64,000 nt of DNA from contig NZ_DF820425.1 of assembly GCF_000617845.2 (NCBI RefSeq), forward strand, positions 1,495,690 through 1,559,689, read 5' to 3'. Source of the stretch: Bradyrhizobium sp. DOA9 (lineage in GTDB: Bacteria; Pseudomonadota; Alphaproteobacteria; Rhizobiales; Xanthobacteraceae). Of this stretch, positions 25,730 through 35,253 are shown piece after piece (position 1 is the stretch's first letter; every line of letters begins with the position of its first letter). The translations under genes and the position numbers were made by a program. The notes beneath the pieces are model-generated. The model was not told where the DNA came from. It saw only the letters and a program-made list of their open reading frames with translations, and did no database searches.

Positions 25730-25806
25730 TGGCGCACCCGACACGATTCGAACGTGTGACCTTTGCCTTCGGAGGGCAACGCTCTATCCGGCTGAGCTAC
25801 GGGTGC
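25730..25806 (-). tRNA. tRNA-Arg (anticodon CCG)
   Basis: A 77-nt gene. On the minus strand the acceptor GCACCCG pairs with CGGGTGC, followed by discriminator G and an encoded CCA. The D-arm is GCTCAGCCGGATAGAGC, the anticodon stem TTGCC/GGCAA holds loop CTCCGAA (anticodon CCG, reads CGG), and the T-arm contains GTTCGAATC. All stems pair. Confidence 0.96.
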
Positions 25807-25868
25807 TAGTGGAACGTTCCTTAGCCGATTGGCGCGGGGCGGGCAACCGCTTCTCGCCGTAGCGCGCT

Positions 25869-26906
25869 TCAGGCCGTTTTGCGCCTGAACGGGGCCGGAA
25901 CCCGCTTGCCGCCGAGGGCGGCGAATTCGGCAAGCGCCCGTTCGGCGCAGACGACGCGGTTGCGGCCGAGGCGTTTGGCGGCATAGAGCGCCTCGTCGGC
26001 GGCGCCGAGCAGCCGGTCGGGGCCGCCGTCGTCACCGCCGGGAATGTGGCTGGCGACGCCGACGCTGAGGGTGACGTGATCGCCCGCGCCCATCGCGCCA
26101 TGGGCGATCGCCAACGCCATCACGGCGCAGCGGATCTCCTCGGCCACCACGCAGGCGCTGTCGCAATCCATCTCGGGGAGGATCAGCGCAAACTCCTCGC
26201 CGCCATAGCGGCTGGCGAGGTCGAGCGGGCGCACCGCGTGGCGGCTGACGACGGCCGCGACCGCGCGCAGGCATTCGTCGCCGTTCTGATGGCCGTGCTG
26301 GTCGTTGAACAGCTTGAAATGGTCGACGTCGACGAACAGCAGCGCCAGCGGCTTCTGCGTGCGCTGGGCGCGGACCCATTCGCTCGTTAGCATCTGGTCG
26401 AAGGCGCGGCGGTTCGCCAGGCTCGTCAGTCCGTCCTTTGTGGCGAGCTCCTTCAGCGCCATCTCGGCGCGCTTCTGGTCGGTGAGGTCGCGCAGCGTCT
26501 CCACCACCGCGATCAAATTGCCGGCCTCGTCGTGGATCGGGCCGGCGTCGATGGCGAGATAGAGCTGGCTGCCCAGCTTGGGCATCACGCACCAGTTCTC
26601 GGCGGAGAAGCCGAGCCCGTTGTGGCCGCGCGCGGCGTATTCCGAATAGTACTCCGGCAGCTGCTCGGGCCGGTCGAGCGCGACGAGGTCGGCAAGGCAG
26701 GGGCGCTTGGTCTCGTAGAACGCCTGCCAGTGCCTGCTGGTGCCGATCACCTCGGCGGCTCCGACGCCGGTCAGCCGCTCGCAGGCCCGGTTCCAGATCA
26801 CGACCCGGCGTTTCGGGTCGATCACGAAGGTCGGCACCACCAGGTGCTGCATCAGCCGCACCGCGTAGGAATCGGCGACATCGAGCGTCTTGCGCGACTT
26901 CGCCAT
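25869..26906 (-). CDS. PAS-GGDEF diguanylate cyclase
   Basis: A 345-aa cytoplasmic protein: PAS domain (about 15-135, LMQHLVVPTFVIDPKRRVVIW), then a GGDEF domain with intact active site RYGGEEFALILPE. An RxxD product-inhibition site (RPLD) is placed exactly five residues before GGEEF. It should make c-di-GMP with feedback control. Its ATG overlaps the stop codon of the upstream 1046-aa GGDEF-EAL gene (TGATG), so the two are translationally coupled. Confidence 0.93.
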   Translation of the reverse strand: MAKSRKTLDVADSYAVRLMQHLVVPTFVIDPKRRVVIWNRACERLTGVGAAEVIGTSRHWQAFYETKRPCLADLVALDRPEQLPEYYSEYAARGHNGLGFSAENWCVMPKLGSQLYLAIDAGPIHDEAGNLIAVVETLRDLTDQKRAEMALKELATKDGLTSLANRRAFDQMLTSEWVRAQRTQKPLALLFVDVDHFKLFNDQHGHQNGDECLRAVAAVVSRHAVRPLDLASRYGGEEFALILPEMDCDSACVVAEEIRCAVMALAIAHGAMGAGDHVTLSVGVASHIPGGDDGGPDRLLGAADEALYAAKRLGRNRVVCAERALAEFAALGGKRVPAPFRRKTA

Positions 26907-29900
26907 CAGGCCACCGCGGCCACGGGCATGGCCCCGGGCGAGCCATCGCCTGCGCCGAACAGCTTGCGTACCTCGCTGGCCGGCTTCGGCGCGCTGAACA
27001 GATAGCCCTGCATCTGGGTGCAGCCGAGCGCGCGCAGCATGTCGCGCTGCGCCTCGGTCTCGACGCCTTCCGCGACCGTCGTCATGTTGCTGGCGGCGGC
27101 GATGTTGACCACGGCCTGCACGATGACCGGCGAGCCGGTGGCCTCGGCGATGTCGACGACGAAGCAGCGGTCGATCTTGATCTTGTCGAACGGGAAGCGC
27201 TTCAGATAGCTCAGCGAGGAATAGCCGGTGCCGAAATCGTCGAGCGCGATGCGCACGCCGATCGACCGCAGCTGGTGCAGGATCGAGAGCGCCGCCTCGT
27301 CGTCGCGGATCAGCACGGCCTCGGTGATCTCGAGCTCGAGCCGGCGCGGGTCCAGCCCGGAGGCGGCCAGCGCGCTCGCAATCCGCAGCGCCAGCGTGTC
27401 GCATTTGAGCTGCACGGGCGAGACGTTGACCGCGACGCGCACATGCGCCGGCCAGGTCGCGGCCTCGTTGCAGGCCATGCGCAGCACCCATTCGCCGAGC
27501 TCGGTGATCAGGCCGGTGTCCTCGGCGACCGGAATGAACTCGGCCGGCGACACCATGCCGCGCTCGGGATGGCGCCAGCGCAGCAGCGCCTCGCAGCCGG
27601 AGACTTCGCCTGAGCGCAGGTCGACCAGCGGCTGATAGTGAATCTCGAAGCCGCCGTTGACCAGGGCCTGGCGCAGGTCCTGCTCCATGGTCAGGCGCGC
27701 CTTGGCGCTCGCATCCATCGCCGGCTCGAAGAACCGGTGGGTGCGGCGTCCTTCGGCCTTGGCGCCGTACATCGCGAGGTCGGCATTCTTGATGAGTTGA
27801 TCGAGGTCCAATCCGTCCTGCGGCGCCAGCGCGATCCCGATGCTCGCGTCGGTGGAGAGCTGATGGCCGAGACAATGAAAGGGCTGCCGGATCGCCTGGT
27901 AGATCCTCGCCACGAAGGACATCACGTCCGCGGGCGATTGGATCCCGGTCTGGATCACCGCGAACTCGTCGCCGCCGAGCCGCGCGATCAGGTCGCCCTG
28001 CGTCAGGCAGCCGCGCAGCCGGGAAGCGATCGCCTTCAACAGCTCGTCGCCGACGTGGTGGCCGAGCGAATCGTTGATGCCCTTGAACTCGTCGACGTCG
28101 ATGTAGAGCAGCGCGAATTGGCAGCCGTCCGCGAGATGCGCGAGCTGGCGTTCGATCTGCTCGCGGAACAGCGTGCGGTTCGGCAGGTCGGTCAGCGCAT
28201 CGTAGTGCGCCATGTGCGCGATCTTCTCGTCGGCCCGTCGCTGCTCGGTGACGTCCTCGACGACGTTGATGATGTAGCGCGGCTCCCCGGTCTTGTCGCG
28301 GATGCCGATCCGGCGCGAGGTGATGTAGCGCCGGCCGATCGCCGGCGTATTCCAGATGTGTTCATCCAGGAACAGCCCGTCCGGCGATTGCAGCAGCTTG
28401 TCGTCGTCCCGGGTGATGACTCCGGCGTCGTGTGCCGGGTAGAGGTCGAAAGCGGTCTTGCCGACGATGGTCCCGGTGGAGTCGACGAGCTGTTCCTCGG
28501 CCACCCGGTTGGCGAGGAGGTATCGACGCGTCCGGGCGTCCTTCACGGTGATCCGGGAGGGGATGTGGTCGATGATCTCGCGCAGGAAGGTATAGTTGCG
28601 GTCGCGCTCCTGTTCGAGGTTGCGGCGCTCGGTGATGTCTTCGATGGTGGCGACCCATCCGCCCTGCGCGAGCGGGGTGTTGATGACCTGGAAGGCGCGG
28701 CCGTCGGCCAGCTGATGAACTCTCGTGGAGACCGTGCCTTCGGCGACGACCCTCATCACGTCGGCGCAAAATTCCTCGACATCGCCGTCGAACGCACCAC
28801 GCTCCTGGCGATGGTACATCGCCTCGCGGATATGGCAGCCGGGCTTGATGACGTCGTGGGACAGGCCGAACATGTCCGCATAGCGCCGGTTGCAGGTCAC
28901 GATGTATCCGGCGGCGTCGTACAGGATCAGCCCTTGCGACATGTTGTTGAGGGCGGTGTCGAGCCGCAGCCGTTCGGCCTCGATCCGCTGCTGGGCCTCG
29001 CGGTTCTGCCGGTTGATCTGGCGAATGATCAGATAGAGGATCATCGCGATGATTGCGGCCGAGAGCATCGCGGTCATCACCAGCAAGCCGGTCTGCTGGC
29101 GCCAGTCCGCAAGTGCCGCTGCCGTGGTGTTGGTGGCGATGATGACCAGCGGGAAATGCTTCAGCGACGCGGCCGAGCCGAGCCGCTCCTCGCCGTTGAT
29201 GGGGCTCTTGCCGCGGAGCGTCAGCTGACCGCCCTGGGCCAGCACCTTCTGCATCAGCGGCCCCTCCTTGAAGCTCCGCCCGATCAGCTCCTCGACATGC
29301 GGATAGCGCGCCAGCATCTTGCCCTCGCGATCGAACAGCGAGATGGCCGTGCCCTCGGCGAGCGCGACCGATGCGAAATATTGCTGATAGCTGTCCGGGT
29401 CGATCCGCCGCACCATGGCGCCGAGGAAGGTGCCGTCCGCGCCGCGCAGCCGGCGGGCGATGACCGTGGTCCATTTGCCGATGATAAAGCTGCGGACCGA
29501 TTCCAGGATGACCGGCTCGGCAGCCGGATTGAATTTGAACGACTGGAAATAGGCGCGCGAGGAGACGTTGATCTTGGGCAGCGGCTGGGCCCGCGACCAG
29601 TTGATCAGATCGCCCTCGGCGTCGTAGATCGCGATATCGCCGAGATACGACACCGAACTGATCTTGCTGCGCAGCATCTGGTTTGCCGCAGGCCCGGACA
29701 TGCGCTCGCGGAACATCGCAGGCGAGGTGATCTCCGGCAGGCTCATCTGGCCGATCAGGTCGGCGGCGACGGAGTCGGAATCCTCGAATTGCTGATCGAA
29801 ATGCCGCGCGATCAGCTTCACCGTGTTCTCGAGCTCGCGTTCGCGGTTGGCGAGGGTTCGCTCGCGAAACTCGCCGATGGCGATGGCCGTGGTGACGAAG

Positions 29901-30046
29901 ATTCCCGCCACCAGGAACACGCCGCACAGGGTCAGCCAGAGGACGGGACCACGCCACGCGACGGGACCACGCCGCGCCAAGCCCTCCCAGCCGTTCCTCG
30001 CGGCTAGAGACATTCCGGTTGCTACCCTGGCAAAGACCTGGCGCAT
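26906..30046 (-). CDS. Membrane sensor PAS-PAS-GGDEF-EAL protein
   Basis: A 1046-aa protein. A transmembrane segment near the N-terminus (LWLTLCGVFLVAGIFVTTAIAI) and a second near 320 (LLVMTAMLSAAIIAMILYLI) bracket a ~260-aa periplasmic Cache-type sensor. Two PAS domains follow (DAAGYIVTCNRRYADMFG and a second around the RRNLEQERD linker), then GGDEF (RLGGDEFAV, without an RxxD inhibition site) and EAL (CEALLRWRHPERG, DDFGTGYSS). Both enzymatic halves look intact, so it may make or break c-di-GMP depending on signal. Start at 30046, directly after GGGAGGGGG. First gene of a two-gene unit. Confidence 0.93.
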   Translation of the reverse strand: MRQVFARVATGMSLAARNGWEGLARRGPVAWRGPVLWLTLCGVFLVAGIFVTTAIAIGEFRERTLANRERELENTVKLIARHFDQQFEDSDSVAADLIGQMSLPEITSPAMFRERMSGPAANQMLRSKISSVSYLGDIAIYDAEGDLINWSRAQPLPKINVSSRAYFQSFKFNPAAEPVILESVRSFIIGKWTTVIARRLRGADGTFLGAMVRRIDPDSYQQYFASVALAEGTAISLFDREGKMLARYPHVEELIGRSFKEGPLMQKVLAQGGQLTLRGKSPINGEERLGSAASLKHFPLVIIATNTTAAALADWRQQTGLLVMTAMLSAAIIAMILYLIIRQINRQNREAQQRIEAERLRLDTALNNMSQGLILYDAAGYIVTCNRRYADMFGLSHDVIKPGCHIREAMYHRQERGAFDGDVEEFCADVMRVVAEGTVSTRVHQLADGRAFQVINTPLAQGGWVATIEDITERRNLEQERDRNYTFLREIIDHIPSRITVKDARTRRYLLANRVAEEQLVDSTGTIVGKTAFDLYPAHDAGVITRDDDKLLQSPDGLFLDEHIWNTPAIGRRYITSRRIGIRDKTGEPRYIINVVEDVTEQRRADEKIAHMAHYDALTDLPNRTLFREQIERQLAHLADGCQFALLYIDVDEFKGINDSLGHHVGDELLKAIASRLRGCLTQGDLIARLGGDEFAVIQTGIQSPADVMSFVARIYQAIRQPFHCLGHQLSTDASIGIALAPQDGLDLDQLIKNADLAMYGAKAEGRRTHRFFEPAMDASAKARLTMEQDLRQALVNGGFEIHYQPLVDLRSGEVSGCEALLRWRHPERGMVSPAEFIPVAEDTGLITELGEWVLRMACNEAATWPAHVRVAVNVSPVQLKCDTLALRIASALAASGLDPRRLELEITEAVLIRDDEAALSILHQLRSIGVRIALDDFGTGYSSLSYLKRFPFDKIKIDRCFVVDIAEATGSPVIVQAVVNIAAASNMTTVAEGVETEAQRDMLRALGCTQMQGYLFSAPKPASEVRKLFGAGDGSPGAMPVAAVA

Positions 30047-30222
30047 TCCCCCTCCCTGGAGGGACAGGAATACACCGCACAAATGGCGCAAACCTTAGGA
30101 AAGCCAGTTACCTAAGCATTAATCCGGCTGCTGCGATCGCATCCATTGCAGCGCCGCGGGCATCACGCGCGAGGCTTGCGCTGCGCGGGCCGCGACCGTC
30201 GCGCTGCATCATGAATCAACGG

Positions 30223-31308
30223 TTAATGCGAGGGGCTTGCGGTCTTCTTGCCGCCGCCCTGGCGCAGCCGTCCGACCACGCCGGTCGGGAAGAAATAGAC
30301 GCTGGCGATGAACAGCAGCCCGAGCCACAGCAGCCAGCGATCGGGATGCAACAGCCCCGGCAGCAGCGGCAGGCCGGCTTCCGACGCCGCCGTGGATGCG
30401 ACGCCCATCAGCGATTGCAGATAGTTCTGGGCGAGGATGAAGATGGTGGCGCCGATGATCGCGCCGTAGATCGTGCCCATGCCGCCGATCACCACCATCA
30501 GCAGGATGTCCAGCATGATCGAGAAGCTGAGCGAGGTGTCGGGTCCGGCATAGCGCAGCCACAACGCATTGAGGATGCCGGCGCTGGCGGCGACGAGGGC
30601 GGCGAGGCAGTTGGCGTAGGTCAGGTGGAACACGGTGCGGAAGCCGAGCGCCTCGGCGCGAAAGCGGTTCTCGCGGATCGCCTGCAGCACGCGCCCGAAC
30701 GGCGAGTTCACGACGCGGAGCAGAGCCAGGATCATCAGGCCAGAGATCGCGAACACCAGATAGAAAGTGAGGATGCGGCCGTTGATCTCGAAGCCGAACA
30801 GGCTCTTCGAGATCAGCACGGTGCCCGGGCGCAGCAACTCCGGCAGCTGGAAGCTGCGCCCGTCCTCACCGCCGGTGAGCCAGGACAGCTGCGAGGCCAG
30901 CACCTGGAAGGCCGAGGCGACCGCGAGCGTGATCATGGCAAAGAAGATCGCCGCGACGCGCAGCGAGAACAGGCCGATCGCGAGCGCGAGCAGGGCGGCG
31001 AGCGGCAGGCCGACGACGATGCCGGTGGCGACCGCTGCCCAATTCGGACCCATCCCGTACAGCGCGATCGCGATGGCGTAGCTGCCGATGCCGTAGAACA
31101 TGGTGTGGGCGAACGACACCGAGCCGGTATAGCCGAGCAGGAGGTCGTAGGAGGCGACGAGGGCTGCGAATATGCAGATCTTGGCCGCGACGTTCAGCGC
31201 CTTGGCGCCCGGAAACAGGAACGGCGTCGCCGCCAGCGCCAGGATGATGACGAGGAGGAGGAGCGTGAGGACGCGGCTCTTCGGCGGATCGCCCGAGAGG
31301 ATCATCAT
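30223..31308 (-). CDS. livM: Branched-chain amino-acid-type ABC importer, permease LivM
   Basis: A 361-aa inner-membrane permease with about nine to ten hydrophobic segments and the LivM signature (LLLGYTGSVSFAHTMFYGIGSYA, GGMGTIYGAIIGA). It pairs with LivH to form the channel of a HAAT-family importer. Its start overlaps the livH stop. Substrate is not necessarily an amino acid: the operon also encodes a CoA-transferase, and HAAT systems in this group often import aromatic or short-chain acids. Last gene of the operon. Confidence 0.92.
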   Translation of the reverse strand: MMILSGDPPKSRVLTLLLLVIILALAATPFLFPGAKALNVAAKICIFAALVASYDLLLGYTGSVSFAHTMFYGIGSYAIAIALYGMGPNWAAVATGIVVGLPLAALLALAIGLFSLRVAAIFFAMITLAVASAFQVLASQLSWLTGGEDGRSFQLPELLRPGTVLISKSLFGFEINGRILTFYLVFAISGLMILALLRVVNSPFGRVLQAIRENRFRAEALGFRTVFHLTYANCLAALVAASAGILNALWLRYAGPDTSLSFSIMLDILLMVVIGGMGTIYGAIIGATIFILAQNYLQSLMGVASTAASEAGLPLLPGLLHPDRWLLWLGLLFIASVYFFPTGVVGRLRQGGGKKTASPSH

Positions 31309-32315
31309 CGGCTGGTCACCGCATAGAGGCCGCGCGGCCGCCACATCAGGATGGCGACCATCAGCAGGATGTTGGAGACGAGGGCGAGCTTCGGCACCAG
31401 GAAGCCGCCGTAATTGGCGACCATGGCGACGAGGATGGCGCCGATGAAGCAGCCGCCGATCGATCCCAGCCCGCCGATGATGACGACGATGAAGATCAGC
31501 ACGGTGAGGTCGTCGCTCATGGAGGCGTGGACCTGCTCGCGATAGAGCGCCCACATCACGCCGCCGAGGCCGGCCAGCGCCGATCCCGTCATGAACACGC
31601 CGAGGAACAGGCGGCGGATGCGATAGCCGAGCGCCTCGACCATCTCGCGGTTCTCGACGCCGGCGCGGATCAGGAGGCCGAGCTTGCTGCGGTTGAGCAC
31701 GAGCTGGATCGCGATGAAGATGCCGAGCCCGATCAGCATCGCCAGCACGCGGTACTTGGCGATGGCGACGTCGCCGAGGATGAACGAGCCGCGCAGCGAG
31801 GCCGGCAGCGGCATCGGAATGATCTGCGGGCCCCACAGCGCATAGAGCGTCTGCTCGGCCACGATCAGGCCGCCGGTCGTCATCAGGATCTGCTTCAGGT
31901 GCTGGCCGTAGACGGGCAGGATCAGCACGCGCTCGACGACGAGACCGAGCGCGCCGGAGACCGCCATCGAGAGCAGCGCGGCCGGAGCCAGCACCGCGAG
32001 GTTCGCCAGAAGCGAGTCGGCCTGGATGGAGGCCGCGAACGGCGCCAGAACGAGCGTGGCGACATAGGCACCGACCGCGATGAAGGCGCCATGGCCGAAA
32101 TTGAGCACGTCCATCAGGCCGAACACCAGCGTCAGCCCCGAGGCCATGATGAAGATCATCATGCCCATGGCGAGGCTGGCGACGGTCAGGGTCAGCCAGG
32201 ACGAGGTCGATCCGATCAGCGGGATCATCAGCAGCGCGAGCGCCACCGGCAGCAGGATCGGCGCGAGGTCGCGCTTCGGCTTCGGCAGCGGATCGGTTGC
32301 GGCAAGGTCTGTCAC
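31305..32315 (-). CDS. livH: Branched-chain amino-acid-type ABC importer, permease LivH
   Basis: A 336-aa permease (MASGLTLVFGLMDVLNFGHGAFIAVGAYVA and IIGGLGSIGGCFIGAILVA are diagnostic). It starts at GTG 32315, overlapping the livF stop (GTGA). Slightly longer N-terminus than E. coli LivH, with a cytoplasmic lead (TDLAATDPLPKPKRDLAP). Acts with LivM, LivF, LivG and the binding protein encoded upstream. Confidence 0.92.
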   Translation of the reverse strand: MTDLAATDPLPKPKRDLAPILLPVALALLMIPLIGSTSSWLTLTVASLAMGMMIFIMASGLTLVFGLMDVLNFGHGAFIAVGAYVATLVLAPFAASIQADSLLANLAVLAPAALLSMAVSGALGLVVERVLILPVYGQHLKQILMTTGGLIVAEQTLYALWGPQIIPMPLPASLRGSFILGDVAIAKYRVLAMLIGLGIFIAIQLVLNRSKLGLLIRAGVENREMVEALGYRIRRLFLGVFMTGSALAGLGGVMWALYREQVHASMSDDLTVLIFIVVIIGGLGSIGGCFIGAILVAMVANYGGFLVPKLALVSNILLMVAILMWRPRGLYAVTSR

Positions 32316-33034
32316 TGATGCGTCTCCAGGCTCAGGCCGAGCAGCCGCTCCTGCAGCGGCACGTCGGCGGCGAGCGCCGCCATCTCGCCGCGATGGACGA
32401 TGGTGCCGTTGTCCATGACCAGTACGTTGTCGCCGAGCTCGCGGGCGGCAAAGAAGTTCTGCTCGACCAGGAGGATCGTCGCGCCCTTGCGCTTGATCTC
32501 CTTCAGGCACTCGATCAGCGCCATCACGATGGCGGGCGCGAGGCCCTTGGTCGGCTCGTCGATCAGGAGCAGCTTGCGCGGCTCGACGATGGCGCGGGCG
32601 ATCGACAGCATCTGCTTCTGTCCGCCCGAGAGGCTCCCCGCCCGCGACAGCCAGAAGCGCCGCAGCGCCGGGAAGAAGCCGAAGATCCAGTCCAGCTGCT
32701 TCTCGTCGAGCGGCGCGTCGCGCGCGGCCAGCACCAGGTTCTCCTTCACCGTGAGATCGGAGAACACCGCCATGCTCTCCGGCACGTAGCCGACGCCGAG
32801 CCGCGCGATGTCCGGCGTCGCAAGGCTCTCGATGCGCTGGCCGGCGAGGCTGATCTCGCCTTTCGAGGCCTGCCACAGGCCCATGATGGTGCGCAGCGTC
32901 GTGGTCTTGCCGGCGCCGTTGCGGCCGAGCAGCATCGTCACCTGTCCTTCCGGAACGGCGAGATCGATCCCCTGCAGGATGTGATAGCGCCCGATATGGG
33001 TGTGCACGCCGGACAGTTTGAGGAGATCGGTCAT
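32312..33034 (-). CDS. livF: Branched-chain amino-acid-type ABC importer, ATPase LivF
   Basis: A 240-aa ABC ATPase: Walker A GRNGAGKTTT, signature LSGGQKQML, Walker B LLLIDEPTKGL, and the H-loop region. The shorter of the two ATPases, typical of LivF. Overlaps livG by 4 bp (ATGA) and livH by 4 bp, so translation of the operon is coupled. Confidence 0.94.
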   Translation of the reverse strand: MTDLLKLSGVHTHIGRYHILQGIDLAVPEGQVTMLLGRNGAGKTTTLRTIMGLWQASKGEISLAGQRIESLATPDIARLGVGYVPESMAVFSDLTVKENLVLAARDAPLDEKQLDWIFGFFPALRRFWLSRAGSLSGGQKQMLSIARAIVEPRKLLLIDEPTKGLAPAIVMALIECLKEIKRKGATILLVEQNFFAARELGDNVLVMDNGTIVHRGEMAALAADVPLQERLLGLSLETHQ

Positions 33035-33804
33035 CCGACGCTCTCCGCGGTCTTGGGCGCGACGCCGAGATAGGCTTCCTGCACGATCGGCGAGGCGATC
33101 ACCTCGGCAGGCACGCCGTCCGCCACCAGCTGTCCGTTATGCAGCACGATGATGCGGTCGGCGAGCGAGCGCACCACGTCCATCTTGTGCTCGACCAGGA
33201 GGATGATCTTGCTCCTGTCCTGCTTGAGCTGCGCGATCAGGTTCAGGACGATCGGCACCTCGTCGATGCTCATGCCGGCGGTCGGCTCGTCGAACATGAA
33301 GACTTTCGGCTCCAGCGCGATCATCAGCGCGACCTCGAGCTTGCGCTGGTCGCCATGCGACAGCGCGGTCGCAGTGACGCCGCGGCGGCTGCCGAGCGCA
33401 ACCTGGTCGAGGATGCTGTCCGCGCGCGCGATCAGGTCGCGGCGCACCATCCAGGGCCGCAGCATGTCGTAGTGTGTGCCATTCGCCGCCTGCACCGCGA
33501 GGCGGACATTCTCTTCCACCGTCAGGTTCGGGAACAGATTGGTGAGCTGGAATGCGCGTCCGAGACCCGCGCGGGTCCGCATCGGTGCGGAATGCTGGGT
33601 GATGTCGGTGCCGTCGAACAGGATGCTGCCGCCGGATGCCCGCAGCTGGCCCGAGATCAGATTGAAATAGGTGGTCTTGCCGGCGCCGTTCGGCCCGACG
33701 ATGGCGGTGAGCTCGCCCGGCCGAAACGTGCAGGAGACATTGTTGACCGCGACATGGCCGCCGAAGCGGATGGTGAGGTCGCGGGTTTCGAGGGTGAGCG
33801 GCAT
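33031..33804 (-). CDS. livG: Branched-chain amino-acid-type ABC importer, ATPase LivG
   Basis: A 257-aa ABC ATPase: Walker A GPNGAGKTTYF, RAFQLTNLFPNLTVEENV, a modified signature ALSHGDQRKLE, and Walker B VFMFDEPTAGM. LSHGDQR instead of LSGGQ is usual for LivG. Starts at 33804. A palindromic repeat (33833-33956) separates it from the binding-protein gene and may dampen expression of the membrane genes relative to the receptor. Confidence 0.94.
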   Translation of the reverse strand: MPLTLETRDLTIRFGGHVAVNNVSCTFRPGELTAIVGPNGAGKTTYFNLISGQLRASGGSILFDGTDITQHSAPMRTRAGLGRAFQLTNLFPNLTVEENVRLAVQAANGTHYDMLRPWMVRRDLIARADSILDQVALGSRRGVTATALSHGDQRKLEVALMIALEPKVFMFDEPTAGMSIDEVPIVLNLIAQLKQDRSKIILLVEHKMDVVRSLADRIIVLHNGQLVADGVPAEVIASPIVQEAYLGVAPKTAESVG

Positions 33805-33832
33805 GTTCGTAAGGTGTCTCGGCTGGGCGGTA

Positions 33833-33956
33833 CACCTCTCCCCGGAGGGGAGAGGTCGATTTGCGTAGCAAATCGGGTGAAGGGGGCTCAGGTCCCACGA
33901 GAGGGCGGTGCCCCTCACCCGGCGCTTCGCGCCGACCTCTCCCTATGGGAGAGGTG
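33833..33956. repeat. CACCTCTCCC...GGGAGAGGTG repeat inside the importer operon
   Basis: A 124-bp element with imperfect terminal inverted repeats (CACCTCTCCCCGG..., ...CTATGGGAGAGGTG), each itself a hairpin, and a small ATTTGCGTAGCAAAT hairpin within. It fills the gap between the receptor gene and livG. Related solo hairpins lie at 47404-47428 and 48821-48848. Confidence 0.8.
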
Positions 33957-33962
33957 AAACAA

Positions 33963-35147
33963 TCACCGCTTGTTCTTGATCGGAACGTCCATGTCCTCGA
34001 TCTTCAGCTCGCGCACCGGCTCGAGCACGGCCCAGGCGACGTTCGGATCGACCTTGACCTTGAAGTGATACATGCTCTGCAGCGCCTGATGGTCATCTTT
34101 CCGGAACACCATCTTGCCCTTCGGCGTGTCGAACTCCAGGCCCTCCATCGCACTGATCAGCTTCTCGGTGTCGGTCGACTTCGCCTTGGTGACGGCGGCG
34201 ACGACGGACATCGCGGCGGCAAAACCGCCCGCGGTGAAGAAGTCCGGCGGCGCGTTGAAGCGCTTCTGATGCTCGGCGACCAGCCAGTCGTTCACCGGGT
34301 TCTTCGGGATCTCGTAGAAGTAATAGGTCGCGCCTTCCATGCCGGGCAGGCCCTTATAGGCCGCGAGCGCCGGCAGGATGTTGCCGCCGGTGGAGAGCTC
34401 GATGCCGTAGCGCTTCGGATCCATGTCCTGGAGCTTGGCGAGCGGATTGCCCGCGCCGGCCCAGATCACCCAGATCACCTTGCGGCCGGGCTTGTCCTTC
34501 AGCGCGTCGAACAGGCGCTGGCCGACCGCGGTGAAGTCGGTGGTCGAGGTCGGGGCATATTCTTCCGCCGCGAGCGTCGCGCCGGTCTTGGCCAGCGCTT
34601 CCTTGAAGGCAGCGACGCCGTCGCGGCCGAAGGCGTAGTCCTGCGCCAGCGTCGCCACGGTGACGCCCTGCTTGCCGATCGCGACCGCGTTGGAGATCGC
34701 GTCCTGCGAGGAGTTGCGCGCGGTGCGGAATATATAGCGATTCCACTTCTCGCCGGTAATCTGGTCCGCGACCGCGGGCTCGACGATCAGGATCTTCTTG
34801 TTCTCCTCGGCGACGGGGAGAATGGCGAGCGCCGCGGCCGACGAGGTCGTGCCGATCGCGATATCGACCTTGTCGTCCTGATAGGCCTCCGAGAGCGCGG
34901 CCTTGGCGAGGTCCGGCTTGCCCTGGTCGTCCTTGGTGATGATGACGATCTTGCGGCCGTCGAGCGTCATGCTGCCCTTGGTGGCGTACTCGAAGCCCAT
35001 CTTCAGGCCGGTCTCGGTCTGCTTGGCGTAGGCTTCGAGCGGACCGGTCTTGCCGTGGATCAGTGCGATCTTGAGATCGTCGGCCAGCGCGGAGGTGCCC
35101 GCGCCGAGCGCGAGAACGGTTGTTGCTATGATGAGTGATCGACGCAC
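33963..35147 (-). CDS. Substrate-binding protein of the HAAT importer
   Basis: A 394-aa periplasmic receptor (LivK/peripla_BP_6 fold). Starts at GTG 35147 after AGGAGGGACC; the signal peptide is RRSLIIATTVLALGAGTSALA, and the mature protein begins DDLKIALIHGKTGPLEAYAKQ. It captures the ligand for LivGFHM. The conserved region around residue 95 (IGTTSSAAALAILPVA) contacts the ligand carboxylate in relatives. The ligand is unknown; linkage to a CoA-transferase suggests an organic acid. Confidence 0.93.
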   Translation of the reverse strand: MRRSLIIATTVLALGAGTSALADDLKIALIHGKTGPLEAYAKQTETGLKMGFEYATKGSMTLDGRKIVIITKDDQGKPDLAKAALSEAYQDDKVDIAIGTTSSAAALAILPVAEENKKILIVEPAVADQITGEKWNRYIFRTARNSSQDAISNAVAIGKQGVTVATLAQDYAFGRDGVAAFKEALAKTGATLAAEEYAPTSTTDFTAVGQRLFDALKDKPGRKVIWVIWAGAGNPLAKLQDMDPKRYGIELSTGGNILPALAAYKGLPGMEGATYYFYEIPKNPVNDWLVAEHQKRFNAPPDFFTAGGFAAAMSVVAAVTKAKSTDTEKLISAMEGLEFDTPKGKMVFRKDDHQALQSMYHFKVKVDPNVAWAVLEPVRELKIEDMDVPIKNKR

Positions 35148-35253
35148 GATGGTCCCTCCTGATTCAAAGTTTCTCGGTAACAGCGATTTGCACAACGTTA
35201 CGAACATTGCAATTGAACCTTCCGCCTGAGCATGTCGGCCTTTCGAACCTGCA

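Noticed and set aside
27638..30007. 789-codon open frame opposite the GGDEF-EAL gene
   Set aside because: Composition is that of an antisense shadow (Asp/Val/Arg/His-rich), and the other strand encodes a complete multidomain protein.
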